Part shown: in pieces, positions 49,045 through 64,000 of the stretch | Numbering within the stretch: position 1 is the stretch's first letter | Layout of the letters: each line of letters opens with the position of its first letter | Assembly: GCA_914767715.1 (NCBI GenBank) | Contig: OU612070.1 | Coordinates: 16,571,501-16,635,500 of the forward strand | Source: Membranipora membranacea | Taxonomy: Eukaryota > Bryozoa > Gymnolaemata > Cheilostomatida > Membraniporidae | Reading direction: 5' to 3' | DNA: 64,000 bases | Program-made: the position numbers and the translations under genes | Notes under the pieces: generated by a model | Seen by the model: only the letters and a program-made list of their open reading frames with translations | The model's database searches: none | What the model was told of the DNA's origin: nothing

Positions 49045-49561
49045 CCGCAAAACAACACCCTAGATATTATTGTTCCCAGCAAGATATTCTGCTAACAATT
49101 ATATCAACACATCGCGACTGCCTTGTGAGAATGGTGCCATCTGACAAACTGCCTGTCTAGAAATTCGTTGAAATCTCCCTTTCCTCTCAGCAAATTGTCA
49201 ATGCTGTCTGTTTTGACAACAACAGTCACTTCTGGCTAGAGAAAAAAACCTTCATGAAAACAAACGCTTCTTAACTGATAAACGTTTACTCCATGTTTTG
49301 TTGTTAATTCAGCATCATTCATTCAAAATAGCAGCACAACCTGAGTGATTTGCCTCCAACAATTGGTGTTGAAGTTTATCAGTAGAAACAGCTGATAACT
49401 TTATCTCCGAAGTTGGAAGGCGCCAAATTTTCTAGCCTCAGGCCCTAGCTGTCAGTTTAATCCGCACTCACAGCGTAATGACCGACCTTCTGAACCTGAA
49501 TAATCTTATTTACTTCTATAATCCGTATTTTTATGTTGGCATGATAATTTAGTTTTGACAG

Positions 49562-50982
<1,421 letters not shown>

Positions 50983-51085
50983 GCTCCCAGTCTAAGCTAT
51001 TTAAAAGATATCAGTTTGAGTCTTTGTCTCTAAGCCTGGAATGAAGTACCCTCTCCATGTATATTTTGATAAATATCTTAAATAG

Positions 51086-54000
51086 GTGACAGACACGAGC
51101 TGAGGTCAATATCAAACATGGTCGCAAAGCTCATCGACATGGTTAATGAGAAGAAGGTATGGATATTCGATAAGGAGGAGCACCTGTTAGGAATGTCTAA
51201 ACAGCTGACAGCTGTCATATCAGACTGGGATACAGAAACTCAAGAGTTGGTTGACAAGCTACATAACGCCAGAGATAAACAAGTATATAGAATTCTATGA
51301 CAAACATTTCCGGGTGCAGGAGGACAGCTCCTAGTTATACGTTGTTACTAGTCAGACCGATCATATAGCAGTTATTATGGATTTGATTCTTAGGGAACAT
51401 AGTAGCAATAGGATAGGAGCATAGGAGCATAATGTTCTTACTTCGACTAGGTTATTATAAAGAAAACTTGGTAACTGTGATTGAGCTCACAAGCTAGAAC
51501 ACAGAATAAAACAATTAAAGTGTGGAAAGGGAGTCTTATAGTAATTGATTAATAAAATTAATGTGTTGATACAGATCTAATATAGAATCAACAAAGGCTG
51601 ATCACATCAGGTACAGGAACAAGCGATTCATAGCCTTTCACATTTACTTTTAGGTTGCAGGTCTTATGCAGCAATATGTTGAGCTTGAGGAACATCTGAT
51701 AGAACTCAGAAATCAATCCAGAATTGAGGTGACAAGTTTCCTGGATGATGAGATCGGAAGTCTCCTGGATAAGCTCAGCAGACAAGTAGCTAGGATAGAT
51801 ACCAGACTTTACACCTATCATGAGGTAGCTACTAGGTAGAATATCTATTCGGATCGGTTATCATCTTGTTTCATATTGCCATTGTTACGTTGATAAGTAT
51901 CACTGAGACCTTCACCTGTAGCTGAAGAAGTAATCGAAAATCCAATTTGTTTTGGCATAGAAATTAATTTTTCTGTTTCACATGCCTATGATTATAGCTT
52001 TAATGGCTCGATTGATCACGATTCAAAATGAGCTGAATTTGCAAGTTGCCTGTTTTAGTCTGTCCTGTCGGCCTGTGGAGTTGCACTTTCCTATAATATA
52101 ACCCCTACAGTATTTGAAACGTATAAATATATTTTCATGGTTTTTTTCCTGTGTATGTGATTGTCTTGTACTTGAGTAGGAGGTGGCTCAGTTGGTTAGA
52201 GTGCCGGTCCTTCAGCATGCAAGTGGTGAAGGGCGTGGTTCAAATCCCACTGCGGTCCATCGACTAGTGGGGTTTTGTTGGGCCCCTGGTGTGCTCTGAC
52301 CCGCCTGCAAACTTGGCGCAGACATTGCAGCCTCGCCATTAAGGCAACTAATAATGGAATGTCTGAATCGTCTTCGTTCTGACCCCTCACTGATGTAAGC
52401 TCCATTCTCAGCCTTTCTTGTATTCTACCAGGTAGATGTGGCAGATGGATACAAAGAGACAGAGAAACTTATAAATGAACTGATGATTATAAAGATCCCT
52501 CAATATAAACCTTCATCTAATCCTGTCCAGCTCTCTGATAACGGTATCTCCTGATTTATTTATCAAAATCTCTATACTTTTCTATTCTTTATTACTGGAA
52601 CATCGTAAATGTGCTGCTTTGTATCACAATAACAGTTTCATATTTTGATATTAAAACTTCTTTATCACTCAGTAACATCTTTCTTATCTCGTTCATTATT
52701 ATCCTACTGTACTGTAAATATAGAACATTTCGTATTGGCTAACTATTTACCGGATATTGTCCATTTTTCTTTACCTACCTCTCCCTTGCCACATGAATCA
52801 CTGTAAGTTTTCAATTACTGTTATCAATCCATCGCTGCTGACTCTGTGGAACGAAGCTATGTATGGTTAAGCTGTTTTATTTTCAGATTGTGGTGATGTT
52901 CAGCTTGCTGTCAAGATAACACAATCATCTCTGGTGGATCTGCCCTTCTTAGCTTATAACAATCCTCCAACTTCTATGAAAATACTCAGTACTGTCCAAC
53001 TCCCCTCCCATGTCCACTCTGTTACTAAATACCAGAATATAACTTTTGCTGGTCTGGAAAATGGCAAACTCATGAGGGTCACTGAACCTGTTAATACCAG
53101 CTCACCGTCTGAGTTTGTGAAAAATGTTGGGGGTTATGTATCTAGTGCACAAGTGTATAATAATGAGCTGTATGTATTATCACATTATGCCAGTAAGGTT
53201 TATGTGTATGACTTACAGGGTAAACTAAAGAGGTTTTGGTCCCATAACAGTAACAGTGGTAACTTTAATAAGCTCAGAGTAGTAAACGAGAAGGTGGTTG
53301 TCCCAGATGGAGCTATTCAATCTCTTACCGTTTATACTCTTCAAGGTCAGCTTATAAAACAGATCAAATTTCCTGGTATGTCAACTAACGATAAAGCATT
53401 AGCTGTATGCGGAGATGACTCTGTTATCTTAACTGACCGAGTTACAAACAGTGTACTCAGAGTGAACCTAGACAGTGGGAAGGTGATGTGGACATCTAAC
53501 CATGTAATCCTGCCACAAGGCGTCGTCTGCTACAAGGACAGATATGTACTCGTGTCAAACTATAACGCAGAAACTAAGATATGGTTACTGGATGTGGATA
53601 CAGGTATATTCATAATATTTGCATGATTTATATACACTTTATATATGGGTAAATAACAGAGCTATGATTTATTGCGACATCTTTTGTGCTCAGTTAAATT
53701 TGTGAGAGAAACCAGTTCTATCTTGGCCTAACTGTTCCTATCCTTCATTCAACATTCAGTCATTGATAATGCGAGTTGGGATTTCCTCAGCTAAGGTTGT
53801 TTTGCGAAAAAAGATTATGATATTGTATCATCAATTAGTATGTAAATATATGATCAATTTTAGTTTGCTGATCGAGTTGTAGATTTGTATTACATGTATG
53901 ATTAATATGGAATGCAAAATCATGGTCTACTCGCGGAATATACCACTGTCTAAATCCTGGCGTGTCTTGTGAACTTTTTTTAATGTTTTAATGAAACAGA

Positions 54001-54184
54001 CAAAAAACTCCTTTATGTTGATTTCTCGTTGGATTTCCATTTTTCAGGTGAGAAAGTAGGTGAGCTCCGCGGCCAGACAGGGGGGTGGTGTAGTCATTTT
54101 GACCTGGATATTGATGGTGACACTCTTATTATTGCTAAATGCGATCTAAAGTCAATACAGTGCTATGAGCTGATCACAGAATAG
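51086..54184 (+). pseudogene. TP5: coiled-coil/propeller TRIM gene lacking the RING and B-box exons
   Basis: Exons 51086-51282, 51654-51824, 52432-52543, 52887-53603 and 54048-54184 (TAG) are open and splice correctly. The RING, B-box1 and B-box2 exons are absent. The sequence passes from the SPRY 3' flank (CAGTCTAAGCTA) straight into the intron before the coiled-coil exon (TTTAAAAGATATCAG) at about 50999. The propeller lacks two residues before LVDLP and has one extra (VKNVGG). Variable sites: H (LPSHV), Y, Y, G, I (DGAIQS), F for C (KQIKF), ND, RV, IL, Y, GW, CD. Without an upstream start it is either dead or makes a RING-less, possibly dominant, product from an internal ATG. Confidence 0.75.
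52176..52391 (+). repeat. tRNA-derived SINE in intron of TP5
   Basis: Differs from the TP4 copy at only a few bases, with box A and box B intact. Confidence 0.75.
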
Positions 54185-54637
54185 GTAACTAGTGATCCAC
54201 TCTGTACTTGGTTCTCTCCATCAGTTCTGGTTGTAATCCTTTTTTTCTTTTTTTTTAATTCTTTGTTTTTGAAAGTAAGGTCTAGCAGTACAAGTTTGAA
54301 GGTGTCTTTTCTTCTACTGTGTTATCACCCACAATTTTCTCCATGTTCATCCTTGTTTCTGAATGATGTTTCCCTTTTCTTTATAAATAGATACATTTTT
54401 ATAACACCATCTAGATTTTTAGCCTATCGCAAGTATGGGATGAAAGAGGCCGTGCAAAGTATGTTTTATAGTGAAAGGAGTTTTTTAATTTTTGCACACA
54501 AGCACATAACCACTTGTTTTAGCTTGAGCTAGAGTTAAAAACACAGAGAATCTCTGTTTACTATTTCATATTCTTCATTTTTTTTATTTCAACTTATTTT
54601 TGAAATTTTGATTCATTATTATGTTTTTTTGTTTTAG

Positions 54638-54819
54638 GTGTGAAGCTTGATTTGAACAAACACACTCTAGCATACTACATAAATGGTGAGCCACATGGAC
54701 CAGTAGCTTTTGATGACCTTCATGGCACGTTCTTCCCTGCTGTTAGCCTCAATAGTAATGTACAAGTATCTCTACGGTCGGGTATCATAGCCCCCGAGTT
54801 TGATGAGGAAAGCGATTGA
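54638..54819 (+). pseudogene. Lone last SPRY exon (TRIM9-like), after TP5
   Basis: [11 protein letters not shown] to EEESD-type end with TGA; S replaces R in the SLNRNV motif and F replaces S in PESDEE. The other SPRY exons are missing, as after TP3. Confidence 0.75.
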
Positions 54820-56698
54820 GCTCCCAGTCTAAGCTAGTCAATTTTTACCGTAATACCTCTCTTAACAAAAAAAGTTTTATATAAACAGAGCCCATGTAAA
54901 TTTCAGTTTGATGTAGCTCAAAGTTTCGCTCATCTTACACTTATATTTTTTGTGTCCACTATTGTCTGTGTTATTAGGGATAGCAGACAGCTTATTGCCT
55001 TGAAGAAAGCAAAAAAACATTGCTCAAACTTCATGTTTTTCTCACAATATTTACTGTGTTACTTCTGACTTCATTTTTTAAGTCCTGTCTATAACCCTCT
55101 TTTTGTACTTTTTTGATTATTTTCTGTTAAACTAGTTATTACAGTCTAGTTATAGTTTTACATCACTGTATTATTACCCTCACTTCTTGAAGATGGGAGA
55201 TATTTGTCAAAAAACTTATTTATTTTGAATCTTTGTAGTTTAGTATTTATTACTATATTTTGACCAGTCTCAATCAAGAAACATTGACTGTCTGTCTCTG
55301 GAAATACCATAAAAATATGGTTTGCATGCTGTGGTAAATGAATAAAACATACACATACATATAATAGTTCAAATCTGTTTGAATATTTTGGTAAGCCTTG
55401 ATATTGTTGCAATGTAATGTTCTGAATCCAAGCTGGTGTTCTGCCTTTCAAAGTTAACTTGAAACATATGTGGAGCTGTTACAGTATCAATAGTAATAAA
55501 ATGACCGGATGTTTTGAGTAAGGTATTAAGAACATGCGACAAGAATTCAATGAGGCATATTTACAAACATATATAATAATAAATTATCATCACTATTATA
55601 ATGAGTAGCAATGAGTAGAGGTCTGACAGGGTGAGCTGTGAATCAGTATATATCCCTGGATCGGATGCATGATGTTGCTACCAATTCTTCCGTTTACTAG
55701 CCACTATCATATACTACAATTTTTTTTCAAGTTGTCTTCCCTTCATGCCCAGGGGCATCACTCTACAATCCCCAATTTATATCACGCATGTGCATTGATC
55801 AGAGGAAATCAGTTGGGAGAAGCATAAGGCCACGTGACTTTGATATAGCCTGTGATTTTTGTCCAGCCCCACCCGCTGACACAAATCACAGGTTATATAA
55901 AAGTCACATGGCCTTATGGGGAGAAGTGAAACTTCAAGAGAGAGAAGGCGGATTTATAGTGAACAAGCAGAGTTGTGACTGCATATAAAGAAACTATTTC
56001 TCCAGACAGGCAAGTACCCAGGTATCTGACACCTTGGACTGTCTGTTGTATTTCATATAGTATGAACTAGCCATAAAAGGATGGCAATGCAGCTTGTTTG
56101 CAGTTATTTAATGCTTGGGCTCACTGTCTGTTTATTTATATATATACAATTGACCGACCATTGGTTGGTTGGGAAGGAGTTCATCCTAAAAGTCCTGGCA
56201 TTGTATACACAATAAAGGTTAGCTGTGAAGTTCTTAAGCTTGTATGTCCCATAAGCACACTTATGGTAAGATTAGTTAGCCAAGCGATGTACTGGTTGCT
56301 CACTATATATTGTTATCTTCATTGTGGTAGTAGTATACAAAAAACTGGTAAAGCTTAGGACATTAGTCACAGTGAGGTAAATATTGGTTTCTATTCTATA
56401 CACAGGGCTCTCACGTACCAGCATGGCTGCATGGGTGCAGCACCCACCAATGTGTACCACCACCAAAATAGAAAATTTTGAAGATGCACTCCCTGTGTCC
56501 AGGATATCATCCACCCATTTAGGCAGGATAGGAAACAGGCTATGGATATGGATGGCTGATACCATGGACATGGAAAAAATACAGGCTTGCAAGCCCCTGC
56601 GGCACATGTTTGCTTCCATAGCTGACAGCCAGCAATGAACTAAACCTTTAGTTCATTGCAGCCAGTGGAGAAAAACATGATTTCCTTGATATATTTTA
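54820..56698 (+). repeat. Duplicated SPRY 3' flank and upstream region of TP6
   Basis: Same order as 7305-9125, somewhat more diverged. TATA-like site at 55984-55990 and AATAAA at 55341. A one-base loss near 56489 opens an 84-codon frame (56384-56638) that is closed in the other copies, so it is not taken as a gene. Confidence 0.55.
55823..55918 (+). mobile_element. 96-bp hairpin MITE, copy 3
   Basis: Flanked on both sides by GGGAGAAG, which gives the clearest 8-bp target duplication of the three copies. Confidence 0.75.
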
Positions 56699-56708
56699 GG
56701 TCCCGCAA

Positions 56709-59700
56709 ATGATGGCAGCAGCAGAATCAAAAGAAGAAGGATTTCTAGAGTGTGGGTTATGTTTTGAAAATGATCCACTCAAGCGATTACCCTGCAATCC
56801 TGGTCACATATATTGTGTAACTTGTCTGACCAAAGACTCCGAAGTGACTCAGATCATCAAATGTCCGCTGTGCAGGTAACCTATTGTGTTAACATAGTTG
56901 TGCTCATTGCATAGCTGCCCGCACATAATCAATAGTCGCCACTTGACTCTTGAAACGTCTTAGCGTTGTGGGTAGGAGATGCTTTGATTTGATAGAGCAC
57001 CAGCAGTCGTCAGCGCACAAGTTCTCTTGCTGTCACATCTCTTGCTGTCACATCTCTATGAAATGCTCTGAACATTGGACGTTGTTGAAGCCACTGATGT
57101 TACGTAAGAGATGGCAACAGGGGATATGGTGGAAGATAGATTTGTTCAAGCGACAACTCATTCAAATATCTGATGATACATGATGATGATTGTTCAAGTT
57201 CAACAAGTTATGTTCTTGAAAGTGACTAGCACAATTATGCTTCATTTTTAGAACTGTGTTCGACGAAGGTATAGATGACATCCAATCAGCAGGTGCTCCA
57301 CTAGATAAGTTTCTGTGCTGTGATGTTTGTATGAGAAAAGAGGACAAGAGAAGACTGGCTCAGATTTACTGTGTGGTCTGCCAAAAAAAGTTTTGTACTC
57401 CTCATGAAAAGGTACAGATCATTTTCAAGATTTGAATGTATGCTAGACTGTCAAAGCAATCATACACTCATAAACAAGCATAAATGAAATACCTCTGCTG
57501 GTGGCCATTTGTTGTATTCATTGAACTTTGTTGACACCCTAAAAGTCATACCTATGAATTCTCACCCCATAGTTTGGTAGGCGTACGCTCATCAGCCCGG
57601 GTACAATGTAATAATCTTCTTAGTATCATGCATTCTTGCTTATTGGTTGTACATATTCTATAACAATTGTTGTGAAGCGTAAGCTGCACTACCATGATGC
57701 TGTTTTCAAATAGTTTATTTTTCTTCTATCAAAGAGTCATAACGATGCACTGGATGACCACATGCGTATTAGAATGGATGAGTATAAGAAAGATTGGAGA
57801 AAAATGGAGACAAGATACTGTGAGAAACACTCAAAGAAACCCTACTCCATAACTTGTGTAAAATGCCCCAGATTATTTTGTGGGGATTGTTTCGACCAAT
57901 TGGAAGCCTGCTCTGATGGTTAGTGGGTAGAATCATTTATCTCAGATACGGAACAAACTTCCTTCTTGTCTTGAAATAAACCCCCAAGTCATATAATCAA
58001 AAATATCGGAGCAGTGTAATTTTCTAAATTAATATTTGATAAACCGACATATATTGTAATAAATGACAGTAAACTTCTTACACCTCCCCATATTTGGTAC
58101 TATTTGAAAGCTCTCAGTTTTAGTCTTTGTCTCTGGGCCTGGAATGAAGTACCCTCTCCCTGTATACTTTGATGAATATCTTATATAGGTGACAGGCACG
58201 AGCTGAGGTCAATATCAAACGTGGTTGCAAAGCTGATCGAGGTAGTTAATGAGAAGAAGGTATGGATCTTCGATAAGGAGGAGCACCTGTTAGGAATGTC
58301 CAAACAGCTGACAGCTGTCATATCAGACTGGGATACAGAAACTCAAGAGTTGATTGACAAGCTACATAACGCCAGAGATAAACAAGTATGTAGAATTCTA
58401 TGACAAACATTTCCGAGTGCAGGAGGACAGCTCCTAGTTATACGTTGTTACTAGTCAGACCGATCATATAGCAGTTATTATGGATTTGGTCCTTAGGGGA
58501 CATAGTAGCAATAGCATAGGAGCATAATGTTCTTACTTCGACTAGGTTATTATAAAGAAAACTTGGTAACTGTTCACTGCTCACAAGCTAGAACACTGAA
58601 TAAAACAATTAAAATGTGGAAAGGGAGTCTTAATAAAATTATTGTGTTGATACAGATCTAATATAGAATCAACGAAAGATGATCACATCAGGTACAGGTA
58701 CAAGCGATTCATATCCTTTCACATTTACATTTAGGTTGCAGGTCTTATGCGGCAATATGTTGAGCTTGAGGAACATCTGATAGAACTCAGAAATCAATCC
58801 AGAATTGAGGTGACAAGTTTCCTGGATGATGAGATCGGATGTCTCCTGGATAAGCTCAGCAGACAAGTAGCTAGGATCGATACCAGACTTTTCACCTATC
58901 ATGAGGTAGCTACTAGGTAGAATATCTATTCGGATCGGCTATCATCTTGTTTCATATTGCCATCGTTACCCTGAAATATATCACTGAGACCTTCATCTGT
59001 AGCTCAAAAAGTATTCGAAAATCCAATTTGTTTTGGCATAGAAAATAATTTTTCAGTTTCATACTCCCATGATTATAGCTTTAATTGCTCGATTGATCAT
59101 GATTCAAAATGAGCTGAATTTGCAAGTTGCCTGTTTTAGTCTGTCCTTTAAGTCCTGTGGAGTTGCACTTTCCTATAATATAACCTACAGTATTTGAAAA
59201 GTATAAATATCTTTTCATGGTTTTTTTCCTGTGTATGTAATTGTCTTCACTTGAGTAGGAGGTGGCTCAGTTGGTTAGAGTGCCGGTCCTTCAGCATGCA
59301 AGTGGTGAAGGTCATGGTTCAAATCCCACTGCGGTTCATCGACTAGTGGGATTTTGTTGGGCCCCTGGTGTGCTCCGACCTGCCTGCAAACTTGGCGCAG
59401 ACATTGCAGCCTCGCCATTAAGGCAACTAATAATGCAATGTCTGAATCGTCTTCGTTCTGACCCCTCACTGATGTAAGCTCCATTCTCAGCCTTTCTTGT
59501 ATTCTACCAGGTAGATGTGGCAGATGGATACAAAGAGACAGAGAAACTTGTAGAAGAACTGATGAATATGAAGATCCCTCAATATAAACCTTCATCTAAT
59601 CCTGTCCAGCTCTCTGATAACGGTATCTCCTGATTTATTTATCTAAAATCTCTATTCTTTTCTATTCTATATTATTGAAACACCGTAAAAGTACTGCTTC

Positions 59701-61263
59701 GTATCACGATAACAGTTTAATATTTTGAAATTTAAACTTCTTTATCACTCAGTAACATCTTTCTTATCTCGTTCAATATTATCTTACTGTACTGTAAATG
59801 TAGAGCATTTTGTATGGGAAAGGTTTTCATCGGATATTGTCCATCTTTCTTTACCTACCTCCCCTTGCTGCATGAATCACTGGTGTCAATTAATGTTATC
59901 AATCCATCGCTGCTAACTTTGCGGAATGAAGCTATGAATAATGAATCTGATTTCATTTTCAGATTGTTGCGATGTTCTGCTTGCTGTCAAGATAACACAA
60001 TCATCTGGAAAGCTGGTGGATCTGCCCGTCTTAGCTTATAAAAACCCTCCAACTTCTATGAAAATACTCAGTACTGTCCAACTCCCCTCCTGTGTCCACT
60101 CTGTTACTAAATACCAGAATTTAATTTATGCTGGTCTGCAAAATAGGAAACTCATGAGGGTCACTGAACCTGTTAATACCACCTCACCGTCTGAGTTTGT
60201 GAATGTTGGGGGTAATGTATCCAGTGCCCATGTGTATAATAATGAGCTGTATGTATTATCACATTATGCCAGAAAGGTTTATGTGTATGACTTACAGGGT
60301 AAACTAAAGAGGTCCTGGTCCCATAACAGTAACAGTAATAACTTTAATAAGCTTAGAGTAGTAAACGAGAAGGTGGTTGTCCCAGATGGAGCTTATCAAT
60401 CTCTAACCGTTTATACTCTTCAAGGTCAGCTTATAAAACAGATCATATGTCCTGGTATGTCAACAAACCGTAAAGCATTAGCTGTATGCGGAGATGACTC
60501 TGTTATCTTAACCGACCAAGGTACAAACAGTGTACTCAGAGTGAACCTAGACAGTGGGGAGGTGATGTGGACATCTAAACATGTGTACCAGCCACAAGGA
60601 GTCGTCTGTTACAAGGACAGATATGTACTCGTGTCAAACTGTAACACAGAAACTAAGATATGGATACTGGATGTGGATACAGGTATATTCATCATATTTG
60701 CATGATTTACATACACTTTATATATGGGTAAATAACAGAGCTATTATTTATTGCGACCTCTTTTGTGCTCAGTTAAATTTGTGAGAGAAACCAGTTCTAT
60801 CTTGGCCTAACTGTTCCTATCCTTCATTCAACATTTAGTCATTGATAATGCGAGTTGGGATTTCCTCAGCTAAGGTTGTTTTGCGAAAAAAGATTATGAT
60901 ATTGTATCATCAATTAGTATGTAAATATATGATCAATTTTAGTTTGCTGATCAAGTTGTAGATTTGTATAACATGTATGATTAATATGGAATGCAAAATC
61001 ATGGTCTACTCGCGGAATATACCACTGTCTAAATCCTGGCGTGTCTTGTGAACTTTTTTTAATGTTTTAATGAAACAGACAAAAAACTCCTTTATGTTGA
61101 TTTCTTGTTGGATTTCCATTTTTCAGGTGAGAAAGTAGGTGAGCTCTGCGGCCAGACAGGGATGAGCTGTCATCACTTTGACCTGGATATTGATGGTGAC
61201 ACTCTTATTATTGCTAAATACGCTCTAAAATCAATACAGTGCTATGAGCTGATCACAGAATAG
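56709..61263 (+). CDS. TP6: complete RING/B-box/coiled-coil/NHL-like propeller TRIM protein (615 aa)
   Basis: Exons 56709-56875, 57252-57411, 57735-57918, 58189-58385, 58735-58905, 59511-59622, 59963-60682, 61127-61263 (TAG); all splice sites canonical, no stops. Domain order as in TP2. It shares with TP2 the end of the coiled coil (KLVEELMNMK) and the LVDLPVLAYKNPP lead into the propeller, while its upstream region resembles that of TP3. It is therefore a mosaic of paralogues. Variable sites: C (LPSCV), N (GGNVSS), Y/R (SHYARK), Y (DGAYQS), I, NR, QG, Y (HVYQP), C, MS, YA. Predicted E3 ubiquitin ligase. Confidence 0.9.
59256..59470 (+). repeat. tRNA-derived SINE in intron of TP6
   Basis: Box A TGGCTCAGTTGG and box B GGTTCAAATCC are present. 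Same site as in the other copies. Confidence 0.75.
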
Positions 61264-61692
61264 GTAACTAGTGATCCACTCTGTTCTTGGTTCTCTCCAT
61301 CAGTTCTGGTTGTAATCCTTTTTTTCTTTTTTTTTAATACTTTATTTTTGAAACTAAGGTCTAGCAGTACAGGTTTGAAGGTGTCTTTTCTTCTACTGTG
61401 TTATCACCCACAATTTTCTCCCTGTTCATCCTCGTTTCTGAATGATGGTTTCCCTTTTCTTTATAAATAGATACATTTTTAAAACACCATCTAGATTTTT
61501 ACCCTATCGCAAGTATGGGATGAAAGAGGCAGTGCGAAGTATGTTTTATAGTGAAAGGAGTTTTTTAATTTTTGCACACAAGCACATAACCACTTGTTTT
61601 AGCTTTGTCCAAGAGTTAAAAACACAGAGAATCTCTGTTTACTATTTCATATTCTTCATTTTTTTTATTTCAACTTATTTTTGAACTTTTGA

Positions 61693-61905
<213 letters not shown>

Positions 61906-62904
61906 GCTCCCAGTCTAAGCTAGTCAATTTTTGCCGTAATACCTCTCTTAACAAAAAAAAAATCTTTATAAACAAAGCCCATGTAAATTTCAGTTTGCTG
62001 TAGCTCAAAGTTTTGCTCATCTTACACTTATATTTTTTGTGTCCACTATTGTCTGTGTTATTAGGGACAGCAGACAGCTTATTGCCTTGAAGAAAGCACC
62101 AAAACATTGCTGAAACTTCATGTTTTTCTCACAATATTTACTGTGTTACTTCTGACTTCATTTTTTAAGTCCTGTCTATAACCCTCTTTTTGTACTTTTT
62201 TGATTATTTACTGTTAAACTAGTTATTACAGTCTAGTTATAGTTTTACATCACTGTATTATTACACTCACTTCTTGAAGATGGGAGATATTTGTGAAAAA
62301 ACTTATTTATTTTGAATCTTTGTAGTTTAGTATTTATTACTATATTTTGACCAGTCTCAAACAAGAAACATTGACTGTCTGTCTCTCGAAATACCATAAA
62401 AATATGGTTTGCATGCTGTGGTAGATGAATAAAACATACACATACATATAATAGTTCAAATCTGTTTGAATATTTTGGTAAGCCTTGATATTGTTGCAAT
62501 GTAATGTTCTGAATCCAAGCTGGTGTTCTGCCTTTCAAAGTGAACTTGAAACATATGTGGAGCTGTTACAGTATCAATAGTAATAAAATGACCGGATGTT
62601 TAGAGTAAGGTATTAAGAACATGCGACAAGAATTCAATGAGGCATATTTACAAACATATATAATAATGAACTATCATCACTATTATAATGAGTAGCAATG
62701 AGTAGAGGTCTGACAGGGTGAGCTGTGAATCAATATATATCCCTGGATGCATGATGTTGCTACCAATTCTTCCGTTTACTAGCCACTATCATATACTACA
62801 ATTTTTTTTCAAGTTGTCTTCCCTTCTTGCCCAGGGGCATCACTCTACAATCCCCAATTTATATCATGCTTGTGCATTGATCAGAGGAAATCAGTTGGGA
62901 GAAG
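61906..62904 (+). repeat. Last copy of the SPRY 3' flank; end of the array
   Basis: Homologous to 7305-8302. Similarity stops at AGTTGGGAGAAG, exactly where the MITE is inserted in other copies. No gene seen. Confidence 0.55.
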
Positions 62905-63570
62905 CCATAGACTTAATATACTACCTAGACAGGCCAATAGCATTCAATACTGTCCCACTTAAATAGCACGACATGACGTAATTAGTTTGTGCTGTGAGCC
63001 ATAGCTTACTATATACCATTCAATGAAATAATGTGAAAAATCGAGGGACGCCGGGCATGATATCGGCCCTTGTCCGGCCCCTAATTATTTAAACACAGAG
63101 AAAATTTGTGAGTTTATGTAAAAGACCTTTCTGCACGAGATGGTATAAAAAATTGACTCCTTAGGCGAATCCAAAGCGAGAACAGACCTGATAAGTTACA
63201 ATCATTAGCCAATAAATATTGAAACAAATACAGCCGTCTACCCTTAACACTTCTACCACTACTATTCAAATGCACAGAATACCAACAACACAGTATCACA
63301 AATACTTTGTTGGATGAGCCAGATCAAAGCACCAACACCATCATCATAGATTTTTGCATAAATATTCCTAGTCATGACTGAGCACAACCTGCTCAGCTTG
63401 GATTCCTTGTTAAAAGATTTTACTGCAAATTTTATTGTCGCTTCATGAGGAAGAATAGATCTGTGCTGTAAATTGAGTATGCCAACTCCAGATATGTATG
63501 TATGATGAAGTCTTTGGTAATCTCTCATCAATGAAATAATATAGTAAATCAAGACACGCAGGGTATAATA
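62905..63570 (+). other. Unique DNA beyond the array
   Basis: No recognised gene. Two related stretches near 63024 and 63532 (GAAATAAT.TA.....AATC.AG..ACGC) suggest old repeats. The minus-strand frame at 63262-63552 has no domain. Confidence 0.4.
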
Positions 63571-64000
63571 CCAGCCAAATTATATTAGATCTGTTTTAAT
63601 TTATGAGATAAAAATTATCAAAACAAATACAGCCCTGTACTTAACCACTTATATCACTACATTACAAAAAAGAGGGCTGTTACTGCGGGATTGTACTAAT
63701 TTCTGAGGGCACGACCAAGGCTAACGGCTACCACTATCAGCGATTGCTGCCATATTCGATGTGACTGATTACAGCATAAGCTAAAGCTTATCGACACAAA
63801 TACAGCCATGAAGCTAGCCACTTCTTATCACTACTTTGTAAAAAATATGAATATATACTGTTGAGTTATACTAATTGTTGTGGGCACGACAAAAATTAAA
63901 AACACTACCACTATCAGCGAGCATTGCAAAGTTAGATATGACTGGTTGCAGTATACATTAAACTTAATCAAATTAGTAGAGCAATGTAAGCTAACCACTT
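63570..64000 (+). repeat. Degenerate tandem repeat, period about 175 bp
   Basis: Landmarks recur at about 63622, 63796 and 63970 (ACAAATACAGCC...AGC.AACCACTT), with TACTAAT...GGGCACGAC and CTACCACTATCAGCGA in each interval. The array continues past the window end. Confidence 0.55.

Noticed and set aside
56384-56638. 84-codon frame upstream of TP6
   Set aside because: Open only because one C is missing compared with the other copies.

Overview
The window is nuclear DNA of an invertebrate animal. It is AT-rich, its genes have many introns with GT/AG borders, and it carries a tRNA-derived SINE plus hAT-type, Ginger-like and TTAA-targeting transposons. The species cannot be named from sequence alone. 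All recognised host genes but one lie on the + strand and belong to a tandem, recently duplicated TRIM (RING / B-box / coiled-coil) cluster.

Two kinds of coding block alternate. (1) Eight-exon genes encode RING, B-box1, B-box2, coiled coil and a six-bladed NHL-like beta-propeller (about 615 aa). There are six copies: TP1 (1-2924, cut by the window start), TP2 (9135-13808), TP3 (29372-34583), TP4 (37051-41913, one splice donor lost), TP5 (51086-54184, RING and B-box exons deleted) and TP6 (56709-61263). (2) FN3-SPRY exons of the TRIM9/TRIM67 type follow some of them. A four-exon set occurs at 5911-7304 (with a nonsense codon) and at 49562-50982 (open). A lone last SPRY exon follows TP3, TP5 and TP6.

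The propeller exons hold the most interesting signal. The six paralogues are nearly identical, introns included, except at about twelve short sites spaced alternately about 17 and 24 residues apart. That is two sites per blade, in the two loops that in NHL propellers open on the same (top) face. This suggests a family of ubiquitin ligases with a hypervariable ligand-binding face on a fixed scaffold.

The block between TP2 and TP3 is a nest of transposons. A 6.7-kb Ginger-like element (16581-23315) carries the remains of a spliced integrase-OTU-F-box gene and sits inside a 0.38-kb TTAA element. Next comes a 1.7-kb inverted-repeat TTAA element (23866-25571), and then a 2.8-kb hAT (25971-28745) between the TP3 promoter region and its RING exon. 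Target duplications can be read against empty sites in the paralogous copies.

From 44.2 to 49.0 kb lies single-copy DNA with the 3' end of an unrecognised minus-strand gene (47147-47937). The array ends near 62904 and is followed by unique DNA and a degenerate tandem repeat of about 175 bp.
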